Part shown: piece after piece, positions 17,090 to 27,118 of the stretch
Numbering within the stretch: position 1 is the first letter of the stretch
How the letters are laid out: the number at the start of each line of letters is the position of its first letter
DNA from: Nostoc sp. UHCC 0926
Lineage (GTDB): Bacteria; Cyanobacteriota; Cyanobacteriia; Cyanobacteriales; Nostocaceae
DNA length: 64,000 nucleotides
Assembly: GCF_028623165.1 (NCBI RefSeq)
Contig: NZ_CP117770.1
Location: 1 to 64,000, forward strand
Direction: 5' to 3'
Notes under the pieces: generated by a model
What the model was told of the DNA's origin: nothing
Database searches by the model: none
The model's input: only the letters and a program-made list of their open reading frames with translations
Position numbers and translations under genes: made by a program

Positions 17090-17737
17090 TCAATCGCCCT
17101 GAAACGAGACGTTTTTCTCAACGGACTCACGGCTTATATGCAGATGATTAGCGGGAAAATCAGGATCGGAATAGCCAACGGCTAAACCACAAATGATCAA
17201 TAATTCCGGTGGAATGTTCAACTCGTTGCGGATGATTTCGGGATAATCCGCTAGCGAAACCTCTACGCAAGTGCCAATGCCACGAGCGGTTAGGCTTAAC
17301 ACCAGCGTTTGTAAATACATCCCCACACTTAAAGCATCAGCAACGCCCAAATCTTGGTGCATACAGACAATAGCAACCATTGGTGCGCCAAAAAATTCGT
17401 AATTACGCAGAACGGCCAACTGTCTGTTTGCTTTATCGTCACGAGTAATCCCCATCGCCCCGTAGACTTGCGCTCCCAGTTCCTGGCGGTAATGCTGGAA
17501 GGCAGAAGGCAGAGGAGAGACGTTGGGCTGCTGCTTGGCAAGGTTTAGCAAAGCCTCTTGCAAGCGATCGCGGCATCCACCTTGGGCAAACACCAACCGC
17601 CACGGCTGGATGTTTGAATTTGATGGTGCCAGTTGCGCTAGAGTGAGGGCTTCATTGAGCAAAGCCCGTGGCACTGGTTGGGATAAGAATTTGCGTGTTG
17701 AGTGTCGGTCTTTAATAGTTTGGTCAAGATCAAACAT
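17090..17737 (-). CDS. Nitroreductase-family FMN enzyme
   Basis: A 215-residue protein. The N-terminal RHSTRKFLSQPVPRALLNEAL, then LAPSNSNIQPWRLVFAQ, are the FMN-binding motifs of nitroreductases. The C-terminal GLAVGYSDPDFPANHL is also characteristic. It uses NAD(P)H to reduce nitro or quinone substrates; the physiological substrate is unknown. The ATG at 17737 follows AGAGGTTG. Confidence 0.92.
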   Translation of the reverse strand: MFDLDQTIKDRHSTRKFLSQPVPRALLNEALTLAQLAPSNSNIQPWRLVFAQGGCRDRLQEALLNLAKQQPNVSPLPSAFQHYRQELGAQVYGAMGITRDDKANRQLAVLRNYEFFGAPMVAIVCMHQDLGVADALSVGMYLQTLVLSLTARGIGTCVEVSLADYPEIIRNELNIPPELLIICGLAVGYSDPDFPANHLHISRESVEKNVSFQGD

Positions 17738-17799
17738 ATTTTATCAACCTCTCTGAGAAATAAATGCGGCTCAACTGGGGTTAAAATTATCGAAACAAT

Positions 17800-18207
17800 T
17801 CATATAACCTTTTCTGGTTGCTGAATGGTTTTCAATGCCCAGATGCCAATCCAACAGCCGAATCCATCCACAATTAATGTCAGAATGGCTGTGATTTGGA
17901 ATAGCAATCCCCAACCTGCAAAGGAAACTTGAGACACATGATCCGAACTAATTACGATCAAATGATTGTAGATTCCAAAAAGGACTGATGCTGCCATTGA
18001 AAAGAGCAAGAGCCAGCTACCAATGCGGTAAAACTGTGTCCAAAGTAAAACGACTGCAATGATGGGAATCGCATAAATCACAATACCCACAAATAAACTC
18101 TGAAGTATTGAGAGGGGAACTGGAATTTCTACATGCGCTAAACCATGCAGTCCATGTACAATCGCATGGATGACCGCGATCGCTGTTCCATATTGAGCAA
18201 TCTTCAT
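17800..18207 (-). CDS. Small four-helix membrane protein
   Basis: A 135-residue hydrophobic protein with four predicted transmembrane segments: about residues 5-22 (His-rich, AVIHAIVHGLHGLAHVEI), 35-58, 65-85 and 100-125. No family is named with confidence; DoxX-like or DUF4383-like small membrane proteins are possible. It lies 19 bases downstream of the NmrA-like gene and so is probably in one operon with it. Confidence 0.75.
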   Translation of the reverse strand: MKIAQYGTAIAVIHAIVHGLHGLAHVEIPVPLSILQSLFVGIVIYAIPIIAVVLLWTQFYRIGSWLLLFSMAASVLFGIYNHLIVISSDHVSQVSFAGWGLLFQITAILTLIVDGFGCWIGIWALKTIQQPEKVI

Positions 18208-18226
18208 CTTCTTCTCCCTTCAATTC

Positions 18227-19165
18227 TTAACTGGCATGAGCCACGGCGGTGTTAACCATCCATTCCAAGGGTCGAGGCTGAAAATTTAATTCGCGTTTTG
18301 CCAAAGCATTCGATGCGCCTCGCATCTGAGTACCATAATAGACAGCATCCGCACCACTAAGAAGCAGAGCATCCTCAACCGATACCTGGGGAGGTGGTGG
18401 AGCGTTGAGCCATTGGGCATAAGCAGAAAGCCACTGGCGAACCGCTAAGGGTTGATCGTCCGTAATCAGGTAAATACCAGGATTGCCTCGCTCTGCTGCT
18501 GCAACTGTGGCGATCGCAGCATCCTCAATATGAATCCACGACCATACACCTTCCCCATTCCCAACGATTGGGAACTGTTGCTGTCGAACCTGTTGGGCAA
18601 CATCCCCATCGGGGGCAAACCAGGTACCGGGCCCGTAAAGAAAGCCATAACGCAGAGCAATTCCTTCTAGGTTGGGGTTCCCTAGTAAGTGACGCTCGAT
18701 CTCAGTGACTATGTGAGCATCTGCTACTACCGCAGGCGAGGCATCAAAAGCTAATGGCGTTTCTTCGTCTGCCAAGCCTGCGCCGGGAATCGCCCAGAAT
18801 GCGATCGACTGCCTCAGATAACGGCGCACGCCAGCTGCTTGTGCTGCTGCCAGCACATTAGAACCTCCTTCTCGACGGATGCGAGTATTCAAGGCTGATG
18901 CTGCACTCATCGACTCGCTAGTATAGGTTTTGGGCAGGGAAGTGAGTTGTTCAATCACCACTTCCGGCTGAACGCGGTTAATAGCAGCTTTAACAGCATC
19001 TGCATCGAACACATCTGCAATCGCCAATTCCACGCCTTGTTCAGCTAAAGTTTGTGCTTTTTCTAAAGAACGTGTCAACGCAGCTACTTCATGTCCTTGC
19101 GCTAGCAATTGCGCGATTAAGGGACGACCGATCGCTCCCGTTGCGCCTGCAACAAAAATCTTCAT
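18227..19165 (-). CDS. NAD(P)-binding epimerase/NmrA-like short-chain reductase
   Basis: A 312-residue protein beginning MKIFVAGATGAIGRPLIAQL, the glycine-rich dinucleotide-binding loop of extended or atypical short-chain dehydrogenases. It continues with GIALRYGFLYGPGTW and WIHIEDAA, as in NAD-dependent epimerase/dehydratase relatives. The YxxxK catalytic pair is not obvious, so it may be a redox sensor or reductase rather than a sugar epimerase. The start has AGGAGGTTCACAA upstream, a strong site. Confidence 0.88.
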   Translation of the reverse strand: MKIFVAGATGAIGRPLIAQLLAQGHEVAALTRSLEKAQTLAEQGVELAIADVFDADAVKAAINRVQPEVVIEQLTSLPKTYTSESMSAASALNTRIRREGGSNVLAAAQAAGVRRYLRQSIAFWAIPGAGLADEETPLAFDASPAVVADAHIVTEIERHLLGNPNLEGIALRYGFLYGPGTWFAPDGDVAQQVRQQQFPIVGNGEGVWSWIHIEDAAIATVAAAERGNPGIYLITDDQPLAVRQWLSAYAQWLNAPPPPQVSVEDALLLSGADAVYYGTQMRGASNALAKRELNFQPRPLEWMVNTAVAHAS

Positions 19166-19236
19166 TTGTGAACCTCCTGTTGAAACCTGTGAAATATTTG
19201 AGAATCGCTAGTTGCGAGAATATGAGTTTCAAACTG

Positions 19237-19256
19237 GAAATGGCGATCGCCATTTC
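19237..19256. repeat. 20-bp perfect palindrome containing HIP1
   Basis: GAAATGGCGATCGCCATTTC is self-complementary over all 20 bases and centred on GCGATCGC. It lies 71 bases upstream of the NmrA-like gene, a suitable position for an operator, or it may be an extended HIP1 palindrome. Confidence 0.5.
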
Positions 19257-19340
19257 ACCAATAAACCTGAGTAGTAGCACGTTTAAGTTCAGCCGTGGTA
19301 AAGATACAGAATTGGTATAAGCTGCGTGTTGGCGTAGCCT

Positions 19341-19868
19341 CTAGTCGAGAATCGCTGCGAGTAATCTCTCTGTATCCCAGGCATCCCTATAGCGAACTCC
19401 GTTAATAAATAAAGCTGGCGTATTACTGACACCGCTTTGTATACCGCCTTGAATGTTCTGAGCGACTCGCTCGGCATGAACATGGTCTGTCATGTCCTGA
19501 AGAAATCGATTGATATCAAGCTGTATCTCATTGGCATACTCTAAAAGATGTCCATTGTTAAGAGCATATTGATTTTCAAATAAGAGATCGTGCATCTGCC
19601 AAAACTTATTTTGCACGGCAGCGGCTTCTGCCGCTTCTGCTGCCTTTTGTGCTTGAAAATGAATGTGTATGCGTGGAAAATGGCGGAATACAAAGCATAA
19701 TTGGATCTGTTGCTGAATCTCTTGAATCATCCTATGAACCTCACCACAGGGAAGACATTGATAGTCACCGTATTTAACTAAAATGGTTTGTGCATCTATT
19801 GTTCCTTGGATGTTATCGTGTTTTGAAATTGGTATGAGCAGTCCGTCACCATCGCTTGTCTGGCTCAT
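19341..19868 (-). CDS. DsbA-like thioredoxin-fold protein
   Basis: 175 residues from the ATG at 19868; the frame continues to 19988, but that extension looks non-coding. The redox motif is CLPC in VKYGDYQCLPCGEVH. A helical insertion follows, then the cis-Pro loop VSNTPALFINGVRYRDAW. This is the DsbA/FrnE-like arrangement often fused to NhaA or acting alone. There is no signal peptide, so a cytoplasmic redox role is likely. No strong ribosome site is seen. Confidence 0.88.
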   Translation of the reverse strand: MSQTSDGDGLLIPISKHDNIQGTIDAQTILVKYGDYQCLPCGEVHRMIQEIQQQIQLCFVFRHFPRIHIHFQAQKAAEAAEAAAVQNKFWQMHDLLFENQYALNNGHLLEYANEIQLDINRFLQDMTDHVHAERVAQNIQGGIQSGVSNTPALFINGVRYRDAWDTERLLAAILD

Positions 19869-20114
19869 CGTTTTTTCATGCGGTCTATATATAGTATCGT
19901 TGCGATGAAAACGCTTAAAATAAGAGTAATAAATTGAATGTTGTTTCTTTATTCTCAAAATATGTGAATTTCTCCCCATTTGTCGCATCCCCTGCGAGGA
20001 GTCTTTGCACTACCCTTAATAATAGCGATTGACTTACTTTTAGGGCTAGCAACAACCTATCCTAAAGAGCAGGTAATACTCTCAACCGATGAATCTGTTA
20101 CTTTAGGTAAATTC

Positions 20115-20759
20115 TTAAAGGGTGATAATACCGCGCTTTAGAGCAACAATCATTGCTTGAGTGCGATCGCCCACTCCCAACTTACTCAGAATATTTTTGA
20201 CATGGAATTTGACTGTTCCCTCAGCAATTGACAAAGCAGTGCTTATCTCTAAGTTACTCTTGCCCCTTGCCATCAGGCGTAGCACCTCCAATTCCCGCTC
20301 GCTCAGTTCTGGGCTACCTATCCGCTCTGCCAATTTTGCGCCCACGGCAGGGGGAATGTACTTTTGACCGTTGTGAACTGCCCGAATCGCTGTCAGTAGT
20401 TCATCCGGTTCTGCATCCTTTAAGACATAGCCCTTTGCACCCGATCGCAGTCCCCGATAGATGTCTTCGTCTCCGTCGTAGGTTGTCAGAACAACGATCC
20501 GAGCGTCGGCAAACTCAGCGCAAATGGTAGCGATCGCTTCAACCCCACTTAGCTCAGGCATCCGCAAATCCATCAGCGTTACATCGGGTTGATGTTGGCG
20601 GAACAATTCTACTGCTTCGCGCCCGTTGCACGCTTGTCCAACAACTGTCATATCAGGTTTATAATCAATTACGGCTGCTAGACCTTCTCGCATAAACGGA
20701 TGATCGTCGCTAATCAAAACGCGGATAACAGAGGAAGTTGAGCGGTGCCATTGGGTCAT
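20115..20759 (-). CDS. NarL/LuxR-type response regulator
   Basis: A 214-residue protein. The receiver domain (10-125) has acidic DD near the N-terminus (ISDDHPFM), phosphorylatable D in VTLMDLRMPE and K in GYVLKDAEPDE. The LuxR HTH (145-210) contains LSERELEVLRLMARGKSNLEIS. It overlaps the upstream kinase gene by four bases (ATGA), so translation is coupled. The pair probably forms one phosphorelay. Confidence 0.95.
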   Translation of the reverse strand: MTQWHRSTSSVIRVLISDDHPFMREGLAAVIDYKPDMTVVGQACNGREAVELFRQHQPDVTLMDLRMPELSGVEAIATICAEFADARIVVLTTYDGDEDIYRGLRSGAKGYVLKDAEPDELLTAIRAVHNGQKYIPPAVGAKLAERIGSPELSERELEVLRLMARGKSNLEISTALSIAEGTVKFHVKNILSKLGVGDRTQAMIVALKRGIITL

Positions 20760-23700
20760 AGTGTTTCCACTCTCACAATGATTTCTGTTCCTTGCCCAAG
20801 GTGGCTTTGAATCGTCAATTCTGCCCCAATTCTTTGAGCGCGTTCGGTCATTCCGAGTAATCCAAAGCCCCGACCGACCGACAGACTACTGCCTTCAAAC
20901 CCTTGCCCATTGTCTTTGATATGCAAGACAAGCTGCGATCGCTCTGCCGGCCGCAGGCATTGCTCATACCGCAACTCAACGCAGATTTCGCTGGCATTTG
21001 CATACTTAAATGCATTGGTTAATGCTTCTTGTCCAATGCGAAACAGATTCGTTTCGACCTCTTTCGCTAAAGGATATGGTTCACCGAACGCTTGGCAAAC
21101 TACCTGAACTGGCGCATGGGAAAACATCTGAGAAGCAAGTCGTTCGAGGGCGTTATGCAAATCGCCTTCTTCTAATATTTGCGGACGGAGTGCTTCCACC
21201 GAGCGACGGGCATCTGCCAGCCCGGAACGTGCCAAGATACGCCCCGTTTTTAGGTGTGACTGGGCAGCATCGGGATCGAGCGTGATTCTCTGAGAGGCGG
21301 CATCTAAGTGAACGATTATACTAGTAAAAGCTTGCGCTAGTGTATCATGTATTTCTCGTGCCATACGGTTGCGTTCTTCTAAAATTGATGCTTCTTCGGC
21401 ACGTTTGCGTTCGAGCAGTGCAGCGTTTCGCTGTTCGCTAATATCTGTAATCAGACCATAATATCCTCTCACCTGAGCATTGAGATCGAAATCGGGGATG
21501 GAGGTGACAGCAAGATACTTTTTGCCCAACGGGAAAGAGACTTCTGCTTCATAGGTTATAATCTCCCCTGCTAGCGCTCGATTCATGTACGGTTCAATAA
21601 TTTCATAACTTGCCTCGCTCATGACTTCACGAACCTGCTTACCCACAATTTCATCTCGACTACGGCTAAACCATTCCTCATAAGTTCGGTTGGCAAATCG
21701 ATAGCGCCGATCTCTATCTATATAACAGATACAAGCGGGGAGAGCGTCGGTAATCAATCTTAGTTCCTGTTCTCGCTCGCGCAGTTCTGCCTCGCTTTTC
21801 TGTAAAGCGGCTGTTCGTTGAGCTACTTGTTCCTCTAAGGTACGATTATAATTTGCTAGCAATTGCTCTGCTTGTTTGCGTTCGGTGATGTCTTGAAAAG
21901 CTGAGATCGCATAAATCACATTGCCCTGTTCGTCAAAGACTGGAGTTCCCCACCCTTCAACTGGAACGATCGCATTGTTTTGGCGAATTTCTAAATCGTC
22001 AATTCTGGTGCGATTGCCTTTCAACGCCCGCATCACTGGCAAGTTCTCAATCGGATATGGTTGCTCTGTTCCCGCTAGATAAAGTTGATAAATCTCTGCA
22101 AGTTGCTCTGGTGTCGCACCAGGAATAATCCCTTTGCCTAATAGTTGAATTGCCTGTTGATTGGCGTAGCAAGGGCGACCCAGTGTATCCACGACTCCAA
22201 TTCCTATCGGTACAGCTTCCAGGAATTGCGCCATCTGACTTTCGCTTTTCCGTAGTTTTGAGTAGAGTTTGGCATTTTCAATGGCGATCGCTGCTTGGGT
22301 TGATAGGAGATGTAAAACTTGCGTTCGCGTAGCGTCTTTGAAGGAGACTCGCTCCGGTGTAAATACCCTAGCCGCTAATCGATTTTCTAGATACAATACC
22401 CCCACGAGCTTACCTTGGTTCAGCATCGATAAACATAAAATGGATTGGGGTTGATGGCGTTGAATATATGGTTCATTAATAAAATTTCCTTCACGAGTTG
22501 CATCATTTAAAATGACACACTCATGAGTACGAATAACATAATTAATAATCGATTCCGGTAGGCGATTTGCTGTTGGGATAGATTGCAGCACTTGCGTAAT
22601 ACAGACATTATCACTATCATTGAGTTCGCCAGCAGCTTCAATTACCCATTCTCCTGAGTTTTCCAAAATTAGAAATCCTGTTTGTGCGCCAGCATTCTCA
22701 ATTAAGATTTTCATCAAGGAGTTGAGCAATTGTTCTAGTTCAATTTCACTCGAAATCGCCTGTGATGCTTTTAGCACAGAGGCCACATCAAATGCGATGG
22801 GTGAGTTGTTAGAAGTAGTTTTAGAAACTTTGGGGATTAATGTGTGATTGACATTCGATAACTGAGTAAATAACTGCGAATAGCGAGTTTCTAAATCTTT
22901 GACCTTTGCAGCCGCTCCCCAACGCTCATAGCAGTAATGAGCTTCCTTCATATATGTTTGGGCAAACTTTTCTCGACCTCGCGCCAAATAATGTTTCGCA
23001 GCCAATTCATAAGCTAATGCCTCTTCTTGGATATATCCATTTTCTCTAGCTCCAAAAATTGCTTTTTCGTAGAATTCTTCTGCCTCTAATAACTGATCTA
23101 AAACTCTGGCAATCTCTGCTTGTACTAATTGATATTTATGCAAATGATTCATTGGCGCATAATTAGCCCATTGCTTTATTTTCTCTTGATTAATATCAAC
23201 ATTTTTGAGGATTTCCGCCTGCGCTTGAGTGCTGCTTTCGGGGTATGTTGCCAGCTTTGCCAGAGAGTCATAGAGGTAGTACAAAGGATAAAGCGCTGTC
23301 CCCCTTGCTTTGAGTAAATGTCTTTGTGCTTTGCTCCCGTTTTCAACTGCCTGAGAATATTCAGAAAATAGATAGCATAGTAAAAGTTTGTTGAAATGCA
23401 CTAGAAAAATTACGGCTCCATCTGTTTCATCATGTGGCAGTCTATTCTCTTCATTGTAAGCTTCGCCAATTAGACGAGTTAGACTGACCGAGCGTCCCAT
23501 CAAATTTAAGACAGACTGGTGAAATATTTGATTCCAGGCGAGTGGTGTTTCTTGTTTGATTTGATGGATTGCTTCACCGTAGGTTTTCAACTCATGTTCA
23601 AGTTCCACAAGTTCCTTTCCGGCGATAAAGGATTGCAAGCAATAAGTATGAGCGCAATAGGCAGCAAACTCTAAATCTCCAGTTTCTAGCCCACTTTGAT

Positions 23701-26700
23701 AACCTTCTGGTAATTGCTGCGATGTTTTTCTAATATGTTCTTTCCAGTGGATAATGAAGACATATACAATGAAAAATGTCTTAGCGGTCAGTGCATGGGT
23801 CTTAGACTGCGACAACAACCTTAGAGCAAGCTGTCCAAATTGGTAGCCAGATTCGGTATTTCCGACCATCCCACAAAGAATTAGCCCAAAATTGGCGTAT
23901 GCAAAAGCAGAAGTAAAGGCATTGCCATACTGAATTGACAAGTTGACTTGTTTCGATGCTAGTAGCGGCATCAAATCAGGAGCAGCTATTTGGGCAGCAA
24001 TCATAATGCTTGATAAAATTCGCATCGCTGCTAACTTGTCCGGGTCGGTCATTTCTGGTAAAAGGCTCAAGTCTCCAATTGGCTTTTCACCAAGAAGTGG
24101 TGTAATTGTATCTATCTCAAGCTGAATATATGACTTACTTGGTGTTTCAAGAAAAGTGATCCCTAGTTGCTGCAAAACTTGCAATGCAGTATCGATCGCT
24201 TTCAATGGCTGGCTCTGCGCCATGTCGGTTTGAATTTTGATTTCGTAAACTTTTACAATATCGAGAACTGTTTTGGCTGATTGCACAACGATAGCAACCC
24301 AGTATTCTACCTGCTCAAAATCGCCACATAAATACGCAACTTCTGTTGTTTCTATATATAAATCTAATGTCAGGTCATAGTTTGTTTGCCAGCTAGAAGC
24401 CGCCAGCCAAACTCTTGCTGTGGCTAAATATTTTTTTGCCATACTATAGGCGATCGCTGCTTTTGCTTTCTGACCTGCGATTAAATTTAATCGAGCAATT
24501 TCATTTCTTTCTGGTTGATCTGTGACAAGCTCAATTCCATGATTCAAATGATCGACAATTTCAAACAGCCGCTCTGATAGCCGTTCTGACAAAGTTTGTT
24601 CTAGTAAATTGCGACCGATTTGGAGATGAACAACTTGTTTGTGCGCCTCATCAATTAAAGCGTAAGCTGCTTGCTGTACGCGATCGTGCAAAAACTTATA
24701 TTCTTGAACTAACAAATCCCGATCTAATTCAGAGAGAGGTTGAATTAATCCACCTTGTATAGCTGCCAATAATTCCAAGAAAACCGCTTTTGCATTTTTT
24801 TCACAAACAATTGATAAAGTATCTAAATTAAATTCAGCCCCGACACAAGCGGCTAAACGGAGAATTTGCTGTGTGACTTCTGGTAGTTTCTTTAACTTGT
24901 GAAGCATCAACTCCACAACATTATCGGTGATGTCTTGGGCTTGAATCTGAGCAATGTTCCACTGCCAGCTTAAGTGTTGTGCATCAAAGCTCAATAAATT
25001 TTCGCTATACAGCATTTCCAAAAATTCGTTGACAAAAAAGGGATTACCCTCAGTTTTACGCAACACTAACTCAGCCAAGGGACAAACAATGTCTGCATTT
25101 CGATATAGTGTCTCGGCAATCAACTGACTCAACGGTTTAAGGGTTAATGGTGTCAGGATCATCTCCTGAAGCACTGCCCCTTTTTTTCGTAGTCTCTCTA
25201 GCATTAATGCTAATAGATGCGTTGGATTTACTTCATTATCTCGATAAGCTCCAATTAAAAATAGGAATTGGGTTTGCTCATCCAACAGCAACAGCTCGAT
25301 TAACTTAATCGTTGCCGAGTCTATCCATTGCAAATCATCTAAGAAGATCGTAAGGGGATGTGACTCTGAACAAAACACCCGCACAAACTGCCCAAAGATG
25401 CGATGAAAGCGATTTTGGGCTTCAGTTGCTCCAACTTCTGATACAGGCGGCTGCTTGCCGATAATTAATTCAACTTCTGGGATAACATTAATAATGATTT
25501 GTCCATTGTTTCCTAAAGCTGCAAGCAAACGCGATCGCCACTGTTGCAGATGCTCATCTGGTTCACTGAGCAATTGCTGCACCAATTTTTGCAGGGCATT
25601 TGCGATCGCACTGTAGGGAATATTGCGCTGAAATTGCTCAAATTTACCAGAGATAAAATAGCCGCGCTTTTGGGTAATTGGTTTATAGATTTCCTGCACT
25701 AACGCAGATTTCCCAATGCCAGCGTAGCCAGATACTAACATCATTTCAACTTGGAATTTTGGATTACCCGCTTGTTCCCTTTGTGAAGTCGTTTCCGAAT
25801 TGTTGGGTAAAACAGTGCCGTGATTTGACTCTGAACACGTTATGCGATCAAACGCTGCCAGTAACATTGCAACTTCCTTGTCCCGCCCATAAAGTTTTTG
25901 GGGAATTTGAAACTGACCCGAAGCGTCTTGAAGCCCAAGTTGAATGCTAGAGATTTGACCGATTTCTTCTAATTGTTGAACACAGATTTCTAAATCCGCT
26001 TTGATGCCCCAGGCACTCTGATAACGATCCTCTGCGTTTTTCGCCATCAATTTCAAAATTATATCTGAAACGGCTTTAGGGATCGCTGCATTCAGTTCGT
26101 GAGGTGGAACAGGTTGTTTAGCAATATGACAATGGACTAGCTCCAGTATGTCCGTTGTGGGAAACGGCAGATGTCCGGTTAGCAGTTCGTAGAATGTCAC
26201 ACCAAGGGAGTAAAAATCAGTGCGGTAATCGAGCAAACGGTTCATCCGCCCGGTTTGCTCTGGAGATAGGTATGCCAGTGTTCCTTCTAAAACATGAGGA
26301 CTTTTGAAAGTCGGATTCGTGCGGTTAAATTGGGTCGCAATCCCAAAGTCAATGATTTTGACAACGCCAGTATCTAGGTTGAGGACAATATTTCCCGGAT
26401 TGATATCTTTATGAATTACATTGGCTGCATGGATTCTGCCCAGAATATCGCAAACAGCGATCGCAAAACCTAGAAAAGTGGATAAAGGCATCGGGCAGAA
26501 GATATCTGGACGCTTGTGCATCCATTGCTCTAAGGACTCTCCCCCAAAATCTTCTAAAATAATCACCAGAGTACGTTGATAGTCCTGCTGGCTGTATGCC
26601 TTAACCACTCCTTCTAAATTCAGGGAACGGGTAATTTTATATTCCTGCCTGTAGCGGGTTATTTCTTGAGGTGAGGGATAATCAAGCTTTAGCATTTTGA

Positions 26701-26830
26701 CTACCACCCCTACTCCATCATCTCTGATGCCTCGGTACACTAGAGAATTGGAACTTTCGTATATTTTATCTTGGATGGTAATACCAGGTAGAGCGATCAT
26801 AGAGCAACTCTTAAGAGAATAATCTGGCAT
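20756..26830 (-). CDS. Giant hybrid Ser/Thr kinase - AAA ATPase - GAF - PAS - histidine kinase
   Basis: A 2024-residue sensor. It opens with a Hanks-type Ser/Thr kinase (about 12-280: HKDINPGN catalytic loop, DFG). An AAA ATPase follows (about 320-620: GYAGIGKSALV Walker A, IFLDDLQWID Walker B), then a long TPR-like helical region (about 700-1300). A GAF domain (about 1370-1540) and two PAS domains (about 1560-1800) come next. The C-terminus is a HisKA_3 domain with phospho-acceptor His about 1828 (AREIHDTLAQ) and a HATPase (DNGQGF, GLLGM). This architecture is typical of large Nostocales signalling proteins. The response regulator follows with a 4-base overlap. The signal is unknown. Confidence 0.95.
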   Translation of the reverse strand: MPDYSLKSCSMIALPGITIQDKIYESSNSLVYRGIRDDGVGVVVKMLKLDYPSPQEITRYRQEYKITRSLNLEGVVKAYSQQDYQRTLVIILEDFGGESLEQWMHKRPDIFCPMPLSTFLGFAIAVCDILGRIHAANVIHKDINPGNIVLNLDTGVVKIIDFGIATQFNRTNPTFKSPHVLEGTLAYLSPEQTGRMNRLLDYRTDFYSLGVTFYELLTGHLPFPTTDILELVHCHIAKQPVPPHELNAAIPKAVSDIILKLMAKNAEDRYQSAWGIKADLEICVQQLEEIGQISSIQLGLQDASGQFQIPQKLYGRDKEVAMLLAAFDRITCSESNHGTVLPNNSETTSQREQAGNPKFQVEMMLVSGYAGIGKSALVQEIYKPITQKRGYFISGKFEQFQRNIPYSAIANALQKLVQQLLSEPDEHLQQWRSRLLAALGNNGQIIINVIPEVELIIGKQPPVSEVGATEAQNRFHRIFGQFVRVFCSESHPLTIFLDDLQWIDSATIKLIELLLLDEQTQFLFLIGAYRDNEVNPTHLLALMLERLRKKGAVLQEMILTPLTLKPLSQLIAETLYRNADIVCPLAELVLRKTEGNPFFVNEFLEMLYSENLLSFDAQHLSWQWNIAQIQAQDITDNVVELMLHKLKKLPEVTQQILRLAACVGAEFNLDTLSIVCEKNAKAVFLELLAAIQGGLIQPLSELDRDLLVQEYKFLHDRVQQAAYALIDEAHKQVVHLQIGRNLLEQTLSERLSERLFEIVDHLNHGIELVTDQPERNEIARLNLIAGQKAKAAIAYSMAKKYLATARVWLAASSWQTNYDLTLDLYIETTEVAYLCGDFEQVEYWVAIVVQSAKTVLDIVKVYEIKIQTDMAQSQPLKAIDTALQVLQQLGITFLETPSKSYIQLEIDTITPLLGEKPIGDLSLLPEMTDPDKLAAMRILSSIMIAAQIAAPDLMPLLASKQVNLSIQYGNAFTSAFAYANFGLILCGMVGNTESGYQFGQLALRLLSQSKTHALTAKTFFIVYVFIIHWKEHIRKTSQQLPEGYQSGLETGDLEFAAYCAHTYCLQSFIAGKELVELEHELKTYGEAIHQIKQETPLAWNQIFHQSVLNLMGRSVSLTRLIGEAYNEENRLPHDETDGAVIFLVHFNKLLLCYLFSEYSQAVENGSKAQRHLLKARGTALYPLYYLYDSLAKLATYPESSTQAQAEILKNVDINQEKIKQWANYAPMNHLHKYQLVQAEIARVLDQLLEAEEFYEKAIFGARENGYIQEEALAYELAAKHYLARGREKFAQTYMKEAHYCYERWGAAAKVKDLETRYSQLFTQLSNVNHTLIPKVSKTTSNNSPIAFDVASVLKASQAISSEIELEQLLNSLMKILIENAGAQTGFLILENSGEWVIEAAGELNDSDNVCITQVLQSIPTANRLPESIINYVIRTHECVILNDATREGNFINEPYIQRHQPQSILCLSMLNQGKLVGVLYLENRLAARVFTPERVSFKDATRTQVLHLLSTQAAIAIENAKLYSKLRKSESQMAQFLEAVPIGIGVVDTLGRPCYANQQAIQLLGKGIIPGATPEQLAEIYQLYLAGTEQPYPIENLPVMRALKGNRTRIDDLEIRQNNAIVPVEGWGTPVFDEQGNVIYAISAFQDITERKQAEQLLANYNRTLEEQVAQRTAALQKSEAELREREQELRLITDALPACICYIDRDRRYRFANRTYEEWFSRSRDEIVGKQVREVMSEASYEIIEPYMNRALAGEIITYEAEVSFPLGKKYLAVTSIPDFDLNAQVRGYYGLITDISEQRNAALLERKRAEEASILEERNRMAREIHDTLAQAFTSIIVHLDAASQRITLDPDAAQSHLKTGRILARSGLADARRSVEALRPQILEEGDLHNALERLASQMFSHAPVQVVCQAFGEPYPLAKEVETNLFRIGQEALTNAFKYANASEICVELRYEQCLRPAERSQLVLHIKDNGQGFEGSSLSVGRGFGLLGMTERAQRIGAELTIQSHLGQGTEIIVRVETL

Positions 26831-26936
26831 AATCCAAACTATACAGCAATCCAGCTATCTACATTTTTCATCTTCTGAAATCCTATTTGGTTTTGTTCAT
26901 TTCTAGCCAGTTGCAGAGTGATGGCGTTCACTTACT

Positions 26937-26974
26937 AGTGCTGTATAAATTATGTAGAGCCATTCTACAGCACT
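26937..26974. repeat. Hairpin between the kinase gene and the duplicated module
   Basis: AGTGCTGTA (26937-26945) pairs with TACAGCACT (26966-26974), and an inner TGTAGA/TCTACA stem nests inside. It is probably a small palindromic repeat. The surrounding 26831-27118 stretch holds no gene. Confidence 0.5.
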
Positions 26975-27118
26975 CATTCGACAACTGGCATAGCACGGGA
27001 CACCAGAAGCAGAAAGTTTTGCCCTATCCTTCATACAACTTCTTGGCTGTCCCGTTGTGTTGATATCTCCATTGAAACTGCAACCCAAAGACATTGGATG
27101 CCAAATTGCCAAAATTGT

